DNA of 64,000 bases from Methanosarcina sp. KYL-1 (GTDB lineage Archaea; Halobacteriota; Methanosarcinia; Methanosarcinales; Methanosarcinaceae): assembly GCF_024372725.1 (NCBI RefSeq), contig NZ_VOUA01000013.1, forward strand, positions 1-64,000, in the 5' to 3' direction. Positions 36,783 through 44,954 of this stretch are shown piece by piece (position 1 is the stretch's first letter; every line of letters starts with the position of its first letter). The notes under the pieces were generated by a model. It was given only the letters and a program-made list of their open reading frames with translations, made no database searches and had not been told where the DNA came from. The position numbers were made by a program, and so were the translations under genes.

Positions 36783-37817
36783 ATGGAAGAAATCCTCTTT
36801 GACGATATCGGTAGCTATCCCCTCCCTGACGGTGTCAGCAAGGAATGGGTCCGAAATGCCTTTAAAACGAGAGAAGAAGACGAGAAACTCTTTACGGTTA
36901 TCAATGACGCCTTCCAGCAGAAAATCGATTCAGGGGTCCAGGTCCCTACTTATCCCCAGTACCAGGACATGAACGGGCAGTTCCTGAAGGTCATCAGGGA
37001 CGAAAACTGCTGTGAGAGCCCCTTTGAAGTGAAGCTCGAGTGCGCCAGGATCGAAGAGCTTGAGGCCATAGAAAGCGTTGCAAAGGCCTATAAGGAAAAG
37101 TTCGGGGAGACCCTTAAGGTCCGGATCTGTGTTACCGGTCCGACAGAACTCTACCTCAAAGAGTTCGGGGGTACACACTATACGGACATCTACTCTCTTT
37201 TTGGGAAAAGTGTGAACAAATTTGTCCGGAACTCCATGAAAGCTGCAAAACACTTCAAGATCGCCACGGTCTCCATTGACGAGCCAAGCATCGGGTTAAA
37301 CCCGGAACTTGCTTTCGGGGAAGACGAAATCATTTCCGCCCTGACCGAAAGCTCAAAAGCTGCAAGCAAGTGGGGAGCTGACGTGGAAATCCACCTCCAT
37401 TCCGCGCTCTACTACAACCTGGCATGCGAAACGCCGACCATCAACGTGATCGGGATGGAGTCTGCGGGCACGCCTTCCTACATGGACCTCATAGACAAAA
37501 AAGTGCTTGAAGATACGGATTCTTTCCTGCGGGTGGGAATTGCAAGGACCGACATCTACACCCTGGCAGGGATCCTTAACGAGAAGTACTGCACAAATGT
37601 CTGGAAAGAGCCGCAGTACCTCCCGGAAATCGTCACGGAACTGGAAACCCCTGCAGTCATCGCAAAGAGGCTCAGGATCGCTTACAGGCGCTTCGGAAAC
37701 CTGATTAAGTACGTCGGCCCGGACTGCGGCCTGGGTTCCTGGCCGAACCAGAGGATAGCCTTCATGCTGCTTTCCAACGTGGCCCAGGGGATCAAGGATT
37801 TCAGGGAAAGCCTCTGA
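36783..37817 (+). CDS. Core-MetE-like methyltransferase, copy 2
   Basis: A 344-residue relative of the gene 280 bp upstream, alignable along its whole length. It opens with DDIGSYPLPDGVSKEWV, where copy 1 has a degenerate version, and keeps the same zinc-site set: HLHSA (His204, His206), GMESAGT (Glu226) and GPDCGLGSWP (Cys315). Both copies share the H-x-H form, so this is a subfamily trait rather than an error. The pair came from tandem duplication followed by considerable divergence, which suggests distinct substrates or partner corrinoid proteins. No corrinoid-binding protein gene lies in the window. Confidence 0.75.
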   Translation: MEEILFDDIGSYPLPDGVSKEWVRNAFKTREEDEKLFTVINDAFQQKIDSGVQVPTYPQYQDMNGQFLKVIRDENCCESPFEVKLECARIEELEAIESVAKAYKEKFGETLKVRICVTGPTELYLKEFGGTHYTDIYSLFGKSVNKFVRNSMKAAKHFKIATVSIDEPSIGLNPELAFGEDEIISALTESSKAASKWGADVEIHLHSALYYNLACETPTINVIGMESAGTPSYMDLIDKKVLEDTDSFLRVGIARTDIYTLAGILNEKYCTNVWKEPQYLPEIVTELETPAVIAKRLRIAYRRFGNLIKYVGPDCGLGSWPNQRIAFMLLSNVAQGIKDFRESL

Positions 37818-38132
37818 CCCTGATTCCATTCTTTTTTGAAGAACTCAAGTCTCCTTAACAGGGCTTTAAGCACTCAAGCTTTCTGCCGGAAAGTGACTTT
37901 TTCAGAAGAGTGACTTTTTCAGGAAAAGAAGTTACTAAGTTTTCCACTCCAGTGGAACCCATGCTCACATGCAAACTCTCTCAAAAATCGCTGCTTGATG
38001 TCAAAGCACAGTGGAAATAAAGGGGTCATTTTCCAATAATTTTTTAGTTTCAATTTAGTTTCAAGCTTGATTTCTGCCTTTCTTTCCCCTTTCTGTTCCC
38101 ATTCATACTTTTATTTCTTAATTTTCCCGTTT
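37818..38132. other. Intergenic region, no gene seen
   Basis: 315 bp between the second methyltransferase gene and the convergent ribbon-helix-helix gene. It contains GTGACTTTTTCAG-like repeats at 37890-37922 and two copies of TTTAGTTTCAA near 38045-38062. T-rich stretches could terminate both transcripts. Confidence 0.5.
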
Positions 38133-38303
38133 CTACTCTTTAAGCCTGCCGTGCCTTCTATCGATGTCATCCATCGTGTCCAGCATTTTGCGAATCGCAG
38201 TTCTGATAGCGTCAGACTGGTTGACGAATTTCTTATTATCTCCCACGTGCTTGTTGAGGTCGTCCAGAAGTTCCTGTGGGATTTCAACACTTACTTTTGG
38301 CAT
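38133..38303 (-). CDS. Ribbon-helix-helix DNA-binding protein (56 residues)
   Basis: A short gene on the minus strand. The product begins MPKVSVEIPQELLDDL, a beta strand plus helix typical of MetJ/Arc (CopG-like) ribbon-helix-helix repressors. It continues with NQSDAIRTAIRKMLDTM, where the S-D-A-I-R pattern of the second helix is highly characteristic. The tail DDIDRRHGRLKE is charged. It ends in TAG. GGAG lies ten bases upstream of the ATG at 38303. Such proteins act as dimers at short palindromes. No toxin gene is adjacent, so an antitoxin role is not supported; a stand-alone regulator is likelier. Confidence 0.85.
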   Translation of the reverse strand: MPKVSVEIPQELLDDLNKHVGDNKKFVNQSDAIRTAIRKMLDTMDDIDRRHGRLKE

Positions 38304-38520
38304 AAGGGTCATGCTCCAATGATTATGTAGTATTGATTAGTATGTGTAGTATGTGTGGGTATGTGTAGTTTATGTAGTAAGTGAATTATGATATATGAGT
38401 AGTTATGTGCTTATGGGAAGTATATATGGAGTTGTGTATAAGCAAGTTGAAAAGGGAAACATTATACATAATGAAATCTTATGGAAATAGTTTTCAAAAA
38501 AAGGTTTGGAAAGGATTTAG

Positions 38521-38594
38521 CGGGCCCGAAGGGATTTGAACCCCCGGCCTATGGATTAAGAGTCCATCGCTCTGCCTGACTAAGCTACGGGCCC
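38521..38594 (-). tRNA. tRNA-Lys (anticodon CUU)
   Basis: On the minus strand the 74-nt sequence folds as a cloverleaf. The acceptor stem GGGCCCG pairs with CGGGCCC, followed by discriminator G. The D arm carries GCTTAGTCAGGCAGAGC. The anticodon stem ATGGA/TCCAT holds the loop CTCTTAA with anticodon CTT. The T arm contains GGTTCAAATCC. The 3' CCA is not encoded. An upstream TATA-like ACTATAAATAC lies near 38645. No intron is present. Confidence 0.96.
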
Positions 38595-39149
38595 ACGCTT
38601 TGTTTTCCAATTGAATGAGCGACTCTCATAATGTATTTCCAGTATTTATAGTTTTCGCCAGAGGGGGCGGAAATTTTCATTCTTTTTGTTTTCCTCTGTT
38701 ATTATTTCCTATTTTTGCCCGGATTTTCTCCAACTGTTTATAAAAAATTTATTCTATATATAAAAAAATTATTTATTTTCTTGAAAAAATCTATTTTTCT
38801 TCTTAAGATTTTATTTACCAGACGACTGAATATTTTTCTTAAGTTGGATGTGGAACACCGGAGCGCGTAGCCCTGAATTTTTGCCCAACTTTTAAAATTT
38901 CCTTTTTTAAGTGGGTTTTAAAGCAAAACGTTATATACAAGTGAATCTGATTATGACCAGTTAATTGACTTATCCGAAGCTCTGTTGGGGATCAGTTAAT
39001 AAAAGTAAGTAGAAGGTGTACTTTAACTTATTAGAAGTTTACTTCCTAAATTTGATTTTTCAAGTTTGGTTTGTTAAGTACTGTTTTTACACTTTTCTGG
39101 CTCATAGGGCTTTTTAAGTTGGTTAATAGAATTTAAAGGAATGAATGTA
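38595..39149. other. Intergenic region with tRNA and TRAM promoters
   Basis: About 550 bp. The left part should hold the tRNA-Lys promoter (minus), the right part the promoter and long leader of the TRAM cluster (plus). No gene seen. Confidence 0.55.
38931..38938 (+). promoter_or_regulatory. TATA box of the TRAM gene cluster
   Basis: TTATATAC preceded by the purine-rich AAAGCAAAACG forms a good archaeal promoter. Transcription would start near 38962, leaving a leader of about 190 nt before the first TRAM start codon. Long leaders of this kind are common for RNA-chaperone genes, which supports post-transcriptional control as an inference. Confidence 0.5.
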
Positions 39150-39356
39150 ATGTTTAAACAAGATAATGTTTCTGTTCCCGTCGAAGAGGGCGAAGTCTAC
39201 GATGTAACAATCCAGGACATTGCACGCCAGGGCGACGGCATTGCCCGTATTGAAGGTTTTGTAGTCTTTGTCCCTAACACCAGTGTTGGCGACGAAGTTC
39301 AGATTAAGGTTGAAAGAGTACTTCCCAAATTTGCATTTGCAAGCATTGTCGAGTAA
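39150..39356 (+). CDS. TRAM-domain protein, copy 1
   Basis: A 68-residue protein consisting of a single TRAM domain, a small beta-barrel that binds RNA; methanogen members have been described as cold-induced RNA chaperones. Core motifs are GEVYDVTIQDIARQGDGIAR and FVPNTSVGDEVQIKVERVLP. The GGA ribosome site abuts an upstream ATG (39141) and so suits only the ATG at 39150, nine bases further on; all four copies share this arrangement. It is the first of four tandem copies with near-identical spacers. Confidence 0.92.
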   Translation: MFKQDNVSVPVEEGEVYDVTIQDIARQGDGIARIEGFVVFVPNTSVGDEVQIKVERVLPKFAFASIVE

Positions 39357-39406
39357 GTGCGGATTTAAGAAAATTAAGTAATTGATAAATTAAAGGAATG
39401 GTTTTT

Positions 39407-39613
39407 ATGTTCAGAGATGAAAGTCGCTCTGTGCCCGTCGAAGAGGGTGAAGTCTACGATGTAACAATCCAGGACATTGCTCGCCAGGGAGACGGCATTG
39501 CCCGTATTGAAGGTTTTGTAGTCTTTGTCCCTAACACCAGTGTTGGCGACGAAGTTCAGATTAAGGTCGAAAGAGTACTTCCCAAATTTGCATTTGCAAG
39601 CGTTGTCGAGTAA
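39407..39613 (+). CDS. TRAM-domain protein, copy 2
   Basis: 68 residues. It is nearly identical at DNA level to copy 1 from GTGCCCGTCGAAGAGG onward, and differs mainly in the N-terminal MFRDESRS. The spacer to the next copy is almost the same sequence as the spacer before it (GCGGATTTAAGAAAATTAAG). RNA-binding residues of the TRAM barrel are unchanged. The start is assigned by the shared GGA-N9-ATG layout. Confidence 0.92.
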   Translation: MFRDESRSVPVEEGEVYDVTIQDIARQGDGIARIEGFVVFVPNTSVGDEVQIKVERVLPKFAFASVVE

Positions 39614-39664
39614 ATGCGGATTTAAGAAAATTAAGTTAATTGATATATTAGAGGAATGGTTTTT

Positions 39665-39874
39665 ATGTTCAGAGATGAAAGTCGCTCTGTGCCCATCGAA
39701 GAGGGCGAAGTTTACGAGGTTACGATTCAGGATATTGCTCGCCAGGGAGACGGCATCGCCCGTATCGAAGGCTTTGTTATTTTTGTCCCGGGCACCAAAG
39801 TCGGCGATGAGGTCCGGATTAAAGTCGAAAGAGTCCTCCCCAAGTTTGCATTTGCAAGCGTTGTAGAAGATTAA
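39665..39874 (+). CDS. TRAM-domain protein, copy 3
   Basis: 69 residues. It is more diverged than copies 1 and 2: VYEVTIQDI, FVIFVPGTKVGDEVRIKVERV, and an extra C-terminal Asp. The VPGTKVGDEVRI version is shared with copy 4, so copies 1-2 and 3-4 form two pairs in this loop. Single TRAM domain, probably RNA-binding. Confidence 0.92.
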   Translation: MFRDESRSVPIEEGEVYEVTIQDIARQGDGIARIEGFVIFVPGTKVGDEVRIKVERVLPKFAFASVVED

Positions 39875-39909
39875 GTGTTAAGGGAAACCAATAACTTGGA
39901 ATGGTTTTT

Positions 39910-40116
39910 ATGTTCAAAGATGAAAGTCGCTCTGTCCCTATCGAAGAAGGCGAAGTCTACGATGTAACAATCCAGGACATTGCCCGCCAGGGAGACGGCA
40001 TCGCCCGTATTGAAGGCTTCGTGGTCTTTGTCCCGGGCACCAAAGTTGGTGACGAAGTCCGGATTAAGATCGAAAGAGTACTTCCCAAGTACGGTTTTGC
40101 CAGCGTCGTTGAGTGA
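39910..40116 (+). CDS. TRAM-domain protein, copy 4
   Basis: 68 residues, MFKDESRSVPIEEGE start, IKIERVLPKYGFASVVE end. The spacer before it is shorter and unrelated to the first two spacers, apart from the GGAATGGTTTTTATG start context. It is the last copy; T-rich repeats follow. A single TRAM barrel, probably RNA-binding. Confidence 0.92.
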   Translation: MFKDESRSVPIEEGEVYDVTIQDIARQGDGIARIEGFVVFVPGTKVGDEVRIKIERVLPKYGFASVVE

Positions 40117-40275
40117 CCAGAACAAAAAAACGAAAAAGAGCAAGACTGAAAAATTATTTGTTCAGATAATTTTTCGTTCTCTCTTGCTGTTAATTTCGTA
40201 CACATTCCGCATCCCGGCTTTACTTGATCTTGCCGGGAACTCTTTTTCTTTGGTTGTTTCTTCAATTAGCTTTAG

Positions 40276-40418
40276 AATTAGTTTCGAATTGTTTTTGAAT
40301 TAGTTTTGAATTGTTTTCGAATTAGTTTCTAATCTTTTTCGAATTAGTTTCGAATTGTTTTTGAATTAGTTTTGAATTAGTTTCGAATTGTTTTTGAATT
40401 AGTTTTGAATTGTTTTTC
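40276..40418. repeat. 11-bp tandem repeat, about 13 units
   Basis: Units alternate among AATTAGTTTCG, AATTGTTTTTG, AATTAGTTTTG and similar forms in exact 11-bp register. The array lies between the TRAM cluster and the bactofilin-like gene. An 11-bp period is close to one DNA helical turn, so the A/T runs are phased on one face. Confidence 0.92.
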
Positions 40419-40544
40419 AGATTCGATGCTGTTATATAATAGAGAGATAATCATATTTCCGAGTTTGACTGCCAAAGTTTTTAGAAATAAGCTGCAAATT
40501 CCCTGAATTTTATACCCGGGGTGAGAAACCCGGAGTGATCCCCG

Positions 40545-40973
40545 ATGATGCGTTTTATCAAGTACCATCCCCAGTCCAATACTTATGTGATTGAAAAAAG
40601 AGCTTTTTTCGATGAGGATCTTATTCTGGACGGCAATGTGATTGTCGGGCAGGACGTTAATTTCTGGAAAGACCTCAGGGTGACTGGAAGTCTAGAGCTT
40701 GGAAAAGGTTCGATTGTCCGGGGCAATGTGAAAGCCCAGAGTGCCCTGATCTGCTCCGGGGCAAAAATTCTCGGGAGCATTGATACGCTTTCGGAACTTG
40801 TCATGCTGGATGGAGCCAGAATAAACTTCGCATTTTGCAAGGGTGACGTTTACATAAGGCCGGGCTGTGCAGTGGCCTCTGTAAAAGCAGAAGGAACTCT
40901 TGAACTTATAGGAAAGGTAACGGTCAAAAAGGTAGAGCCTCTCACAAAAGTGGTTGTCAGGGCTGAGGAATGA
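40545..40973 (+). CDS. Bactofilin-like polymer-forming protein
   Basis: A 142-residue protein whose middle consists of short hexapeptide-like beta-helix turns (DLILDGNVIVGQDVNFWKDL, GSIVRGNVKAQSALICSGAK, GSIDTLSELVMLDGARI). This pattern is typical of the bactofilin/polymer-forming cytoskeletal family and of some acyltransferase-like beta helices. There is no catalytic histidine motif, so a structural role is likelier. GGAGTGAT lies five bases before ATG 40545. There is no signal peptide. Confidence 0.7.
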   Translation: MMRFIKYHPQSNTYVIEKRAFFDEDLILDGNVIVGQDVNFWKDLRVTGSLELGKGSIVRGNVKAQSALICSGAKILGSIDTLSELVMLDGARINFAFCKGDVYIRPGCAVASVKAEGTLELIGKVTVKKVEPLTKVVVRAEE

Positions 40974-41147
40974 TCCAGGCCATTAAGAATGATCAAAGCC
41001 CTTTTTGCTTTACTTTTCAACCTTATATTCTTTATTTTTCACTTCGGGCTATTCTTTTTCCATTTTTTTTTCCGTAATTTATTTTTTTCCTGAAATTTAC
41101 CTTTTCCTGAAATTTACTTTTTTCCTGAAATTACTTTTTCCTGAAAT

Positions 41148-41912
41148 TCACCTGTTGAACCTTTCTTCTTCAAGGAGTTTCAGGACCTTATCTCTCAGGT
41201 TGTTGGCTTCGGGACTGGTCCGGCTCCTGGGGCGGGGGAGATCCACTTTTATGATTTCTTTTATCCTTCCTGGCCTTGAGGTCATGACCACGATCCTGTC
41301 CGAGAGGAATACCGCTTCGTCGACGCTGTGGGTCACGAAAAGGAAGGTCACGTGTTTTTGTTCCCATATCTTCAGGAGTTCGTCCTGGAGGACGTTTCGG
41401 GTCTGGGCGTCTAAGGCTCCGAAGGGCTCGTCCATCAGGAGGACTTCAGGCTCGTTGGCAAGAGCCCTTGCAATGGCTGCCCGCTGCTGCATACCCCCTG
41501 AAAGTTCGTAGGGGTAGCTGTTTTTGAACTGCTCCAGGCCCACGAGTTCAATGTACTTATCCACCTGTTTCCTGGCTTCGCTCTTTTTAACCCCTTGCAT
41601 CTCAAGCCCGAAGGTAATGTTGTCGATGACCGTCCTCCAGGGAAAGAGGGAGTACTGCTGAAAGACCATGCCTCTTTTTGGGTCCGGGCCCGTAATGGGG
41701 ACCCCGTTCAACAGGATTTCTCCCGAGGTCTGGGTCTCAAGCCCTGCCGCAATCCTGAGCAGTGTGGTCTTCCCACACCCCGAAGGCCCCAGCAGGCAGA
41801 TAAATTCCCCGTCTTCCACGTCGAAACTCACGTTTTCCAGGGCTCTGGTCTCGGATTTGTCTTCTTTTTTCGAAAAGGTACGTGAAACGTTTTTTACACT
41901 GACTCGGCCCAT
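41148..41912 (-). CDS. ABC transporter ATP-binding protein (TauB/SsuB/NrtD-like)
   Basis: A 254-residue ATPase with Walker A LGPSGCGKTTLLRI, signature LSGGMQQRAAIARAL, Walker B VLLMDEPFGALD and switch VTHSVDEAVFL. The GMVFQQYSLFPWRTV segment is typical of the nitrate/sulfonate/taurine group. ATG 41912 was chosen because it follows the permease stop codon with one base between (TAAAATG), implying translational coupling; the frame extends upstream to 41957 within the permease gene. It works with the permease and lipoprotein upstream. Confidence 0.93.
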   Translation of the reverse strand: MGRVSVKNVSRTFSKKEDKSETRALENVSFDVEDGEFICLLGPSGCGKTTLLRIAAGLETQTSGEILLNGVPITGPDPKRGMVFQQYSLFPWRTVIDNITFGLEMQGVKKSEARKQVDKYIELVGLEQFKNSYPYELSGGMQQRAAIARALANEPEVLLMDEPFGALDAQTRNVLQDELLKIWEQKHVTFLFVTHSVDEAVFLSDRIVVMTSRPGRIKEIIKVDLPRPRSRTSPEANNLRDKVLKLLEEERFNR

Positions 41913-41913
41913 T

Positions 41914-42702
41914 TTATACCACAGTTCCTGCCTTCCATCTGAGAAGCTTTGTGTCAACGTAATACCTGAAGAAGCGGTCTATAAAGAGCCCGATGAACCC
42001 CAGCAGGAGCATATACACGAGCACGAAGTCCATCCTGTGCAGGTAGTAGTTATGCCAGATCTGGTATCCGAGTCCCTTGTTGCTCACCCCGAACATTTCG
42101 GCGGCGACCAGGCACATCCAGCCCACTCCCATGGCAATCCGGATCCCTGCAATGATTGAAGGCATGGCTGAGGGGATTGCAATATATCGGATGAGGTCCA
42201 CATTCCGGGTACACCCCAGGACCTTTGCTGCTTCAACATGGACCTTAGGCACATTATTAAAGCCGGTGTAGGTGTTGATTATAATGGGGAAGACCATCCC
42301 TACAAACACAACAAAGCCTGCGGACTGGTGGGTAAGCCCGAACCACACGATTGCAAAAGGGATCCAGGCCAATGGGGGAATCGGACGCAGAATTTCTATT
42401 ATAGGGTCGATTGCCCGGTTTGCTGCTTTGAACCAGCCCATGGCTATTCCGAGAGGAATTCCTACCGCAAACGCTGCGGCAATGCCAATTGCAAAGTGAA
42501 GTAAACTCGTCAGGGTATCCGTAAAAATTAGCCCGCTTTTGATGATAGCGAAAAAAGAGAGTACTACATCATAAAAACTTGGCAGAAGCAATTTGTTCTG
42601 TACTATCCATTCGGCTGCAAACTGCCAGATAGCAATTGCGAAAATAATTGACATTGCTTCAATGCCTTTTTTTTCGGCTGTTTTTATGAAATTGAAATTC
42701 AT
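41914..42702 (-). CDS. ABC transporter permease (TauC/SsuC-like)
   Basis: A 262-residue membrane protein with about six helices. The EAA loop is visible as EAAKVLGCTRNVDLIRYIAIPSAMPSIIAG, which docks the ATPase, followed by GVGWMCLVAAEMFG. These are features of the nitrate/sulfonate/taurine permease family. It lies between the lipoprotein gene (182 bp upstream) and the coupled ATPase gene. Confidence 0.93.
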   Translation of the reverse strand: MNFNFIKTAEKKGIEAMSIIFAIAIWQFAAEWIVQNKLLLPSFYDVVLSFFAIIKSGLIFTDTLTSLLHFAIGIAAAFAVGIPLGIAMGWFKAANRAIDPIIEILRPIPPLAWIPFAIVWFGLTHQSAGFVVFVGMVFPIIINTYTGFNNVPKVHVEAAKVLGCTRNVDLIRYIAIPSAMPSIIAGIRIAMGVGWMCLVAAEMFGVSNKGLGYQIWHNYYLHRMDFVLVYMLLLGFIGLFIDRFFRYYVDTKLLRWKAGTVV

Positions 42703-42884
42703 GTCTACTTAAAAGTATTCTTACTTTTTTATCTTTCCGGAAGATTTCAGTTTTCCAGAGTAAATTTTCAGAGCATTTTCAGAGCAAATTGGGGTTCAAA
42801 CTGCCCCTTTTGGAAGTGAGAGGCAGTTGAACTTTTCCCTTTAAGCTTTTATTTTTTCCTTCAACTTAAGCTTTTATTCCCGCT

Positions 42885-43907
42885 TTACTCTTCACTGACG
42901 GCTGCTTCATAGAAGCTCGTGTCAAAGATTTCTTCCTTTGTCAGAGGCTTCTGGATGTACCCGAGTTCATACTGGACCCTGGCATACTCGACAGTAGAGT
43001 TTTCAATCGGTGCGGGGTCTGTAATCCAGGTGCCGTCCCATTCCTGAAGAGACATCTTTACGGTTTCAACGTCCTGTGTGGTCTTGTTTGCAAAGATCTG
43101 GGCAGCTTCGTCCACGTTGGCCTTGTTGTATTCGGTTGCCCTGATATGGGTCTTTACTACCTGTTCCACGATTTCAGGGTGTTCCCGGATCATTTCCCCG
43201 CTTGCCACGAGCACGCAGCAGGCGTGGTTGGCTTTCATCTCTCCCGAAGCTACGATGGAGCGCCCGTTGCCTTCACTTTCGATGATTGCAGGGGCCGGGT
43301 GGGGCAGGAACACGGCATCGACCTTGCCAGCTGAAATGGCGGTGACAGCATCTCCCGGTCCCATCCCGAGGATTGTAACGTCTTTGTCAGGGTTCAGGCC
43401 GTTTTCCTTAAGCCATTCCCTGAGAAGGGTGTCCTGAATTGTACCTGTAGGGAAGGTCGCAATCTTGAGTCCTTTCAGGTCCTGCGGGCTTTCGTACCCA
43501 AATTCCGGGCGAAGGACGAGGTTTGAGCCCTGGATCTGGACAGCAGCGATGATCTTTGCATCAAGCCCCTGGCTGAGGGCAGTGATTACGGGAGCTGCAC
43601 CCACATAGGCTATGTCCAGGTCTCCTGCAAGCATTGTCTGCATTTCAGGAGCACCTGTCGGGAATTCATACTCGTTTATCTCCTCGATTCCGTAAGGTGC
43701 AAGGTCTTCTTCCCACCAGCCCTTCTCTGCGGCAGTCATGTATGCGATCTGGTGTGTGCTCGGCTGGTACCCGAAGTTCAGCTCCGTAATTGCGGGAGCT
43801 TCTCCTGCGCCCTCTTCAGCTCCGCCTTCTTCATCGGATACGCAGCCGGATACGAAGGCAGATGCAACGAGCAATAAGGTAAGGATTAGTACGCCTGATT
43901 TTTTCAC
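42885..43907 (-). CDS. ABC transporter substrate-binding lipoprotein (TauA/SsuA/NrtA-like)
   Basis: A 340-residue extracytoplasmic binding protein. The lipoprotein signal peptide ends in FVSGC (Cys22), followed by an acidic Glu/Gly/Ala linker. The binding domain resembles the NMT1/SsuA family: LNFGYQPSTHQIAYMTAAEKG, GDLDIAYVGAAPVITAL and LKIATFPTGTIQDTLL. Substrate classes in the family include sulfonates, taurine, nitrate and pyrimidine precursors; none can be fixed here. First gene of the three-gene minus-strand operon. ATG has GAGGTGAAA upstream, a good ribosome site. Confidence 0.93.
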   Translation of the reverse strand: MKKSGVLILTLLLVASAFVSGCVSDEEGGAEEGAGEAPAITELNFGYQPSTHQIAYMTAAEKGWWEEDLAPYGIEEINEYEFPTGAPEMQTMLAGDLDIAYVGAAPVITALSQGLDAKIIAAVQIQGSNLVLRPEFGYESPQDLKGLKIATFPTGTIQDTLLREWLKENGLNPDKDVTILGMGPGDAVTAISAGKVDAVFLPHPAPAIIESEGNGRSIVASGEMKANHACCVLVASGEMIREHPEIVEQVVKTHIRATEYNKANVDEAAQIFANKTTQDVETVKMSLQEWDGTWITDPAPIENSTVEYARVQYELGYIQKPLTKEEIFDTSFYEAAVSEE

Positions 43908-44281
43908 AATTTCACCTCGATAACTGTAAGCTGATAAACTAATAAACCGATACTTTCCCTAAATAAGCAATGGTTTCCTGAATGGTTTCCTGAATGGTTT
44001 CCTGAATGGTTTTTTTGGAAAGCTTTTTAATAAGCTTTGTAGAAAGTGTTTTTCTAAAAGCCATCTGCTTTTCACAGAATGAATTTTGTTAAAAAACAAG
44101 GAGCATATCCCTTTATGCGTCAATATTCGTTCAAATTTACTATATATACTTTCTCAAATGCCCGGAGATTATATCCCAAATGTATTAATATATCCGGTAA
44201 TATTTCTCATTCTGGAAGAAAATTCCTGTGAAATGTAAATTTTATAGCACTTGAAGTTTTTCAGGATTAGAGTGAATCCCT
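43908..44281. other. Divergent promoter region between the ABC operon and an HTH regulator
   Basis: 374 bp. It contains AATGGTTTCCTG in 3.5 tandem copies (43971-44018) and two TATA-like boxes: a palindromic CTATATATAC at 44140-44149 that could serve either strand, and ATTAATATATCC near 44183. Because the regulator gene diverges from the transporter, it might control it. No gene seen in the region. Confidence 0.55.
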
Positions 44282-44803
44282 ATGAACGTTGCAGACAAGG
44301 TCGTTAAAGCCGCATTCGAATCCGATGAAGTGTTCCAAAAAACACTTTCAAATGTAATAAAGGAGGACCTCTCCCTTACTGCCGTAGATTTTGCCAAAAA
44401 GGCAAACATCCCCCCGAGCACCCTCTACAAGATCCTTTCCGGGAACCGGGACCCGAACATCAAGACCCTCCGCCAGATCGTAAAAACGATCCGGGAAATC
44501 AAGGAATCCGATAGTGGAGACTTTATCGCCGTAATTGCGGCCCGCGCGGTGCTTGACAACATCGTGGAAACAAAAAAGAAGATCGGAGGCCGTCTTGTTA
44601 CCATCAGGGAATACTCGGCAACCTCCATGGAAGAAGCAATTATCGCAGCCGTCCATGCCGAAAGGGACGGGGCCAAAGCCCTGGTCTGCGCTCCCATCGT
44701 GAGCCCCACCGTGGAAAAAATCCTGAACATTCCGGTCACAACCATCATCCCGAAAGACAGCCTCGTAGATGCCATCGAACTTGCGCTCAGGAAAATGGAA
44801 TGA
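44282..44803 (+). CDS. Helix-turn-helix transcriptional regulator
   Basis: A 173-residue protein. Residues 30-70 form a Cro/XRE-like helix-turn-helix (LTAVDFAKKANIPPSTLYKI followed by LSGNRDPNIKTLRQIVKTI). Residues 75-173 form an alpha/beta domain (GDFIAVIAARAVLD, ALVCAPIVSPTVEKI, TIIPKDSLVDAIELAL) that is found in methanogen regulators and could bind a ligand. It is divergent from the ABC transporter operon and converges on the S-layer gene. The target is not known. Confidence 0.85.
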   Translation: MNVADKVVKAAFESDEVFQKTLSNVIKEDLSLTAVDFAKKANIPPSTLYKILSGNRDPNIKTLRQIVKTIREIKESDSGDFIAVIAARAVLDNIVETKKKIGGRLVTIREYSATSMEEAIIAAVHAERDGAKALVCAPIVSPTVEKILNIPVTTIIPKDSLVDAIELALRKME

Positions 44804-44860
44804 AACTTTAAGAATGAAACTTTAAAAAATAAAGCGTTTTTTGTAAAAATAGAAAATAAT

Positions 44861-44885
44861 CCCGCGTCTTTTGAATTAACGCGGG
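44861..44885. terminator. Bidirectional hairpin between convergent genes
   Basis: CCCGCGT and ACGCGGG form a seven-base-pair GC stem with an 11-base AT loop, between the convergent HTH gene and the S-layer gene. T-rich sequence follows on the plus strand, and A/T-rich DNA on the other. It is the clearest terminator-like hairpin in the window. Confidence 0.55.
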
Positions 44886-44954
44886 AATCTTAAGTTTTCT
44901 TGATTTTTTAGCCTTTTTTAGCCTTTTTCAGACTTTTTCAGACTTTTTTCAGCT

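Noticed and set aside
38067-38330. Plus-strand frame of 87 codons
   Set aside because: It is the shadow of the minus-strand ribbon-helix-helix gene, which has a clear family pattern and ribosome site.
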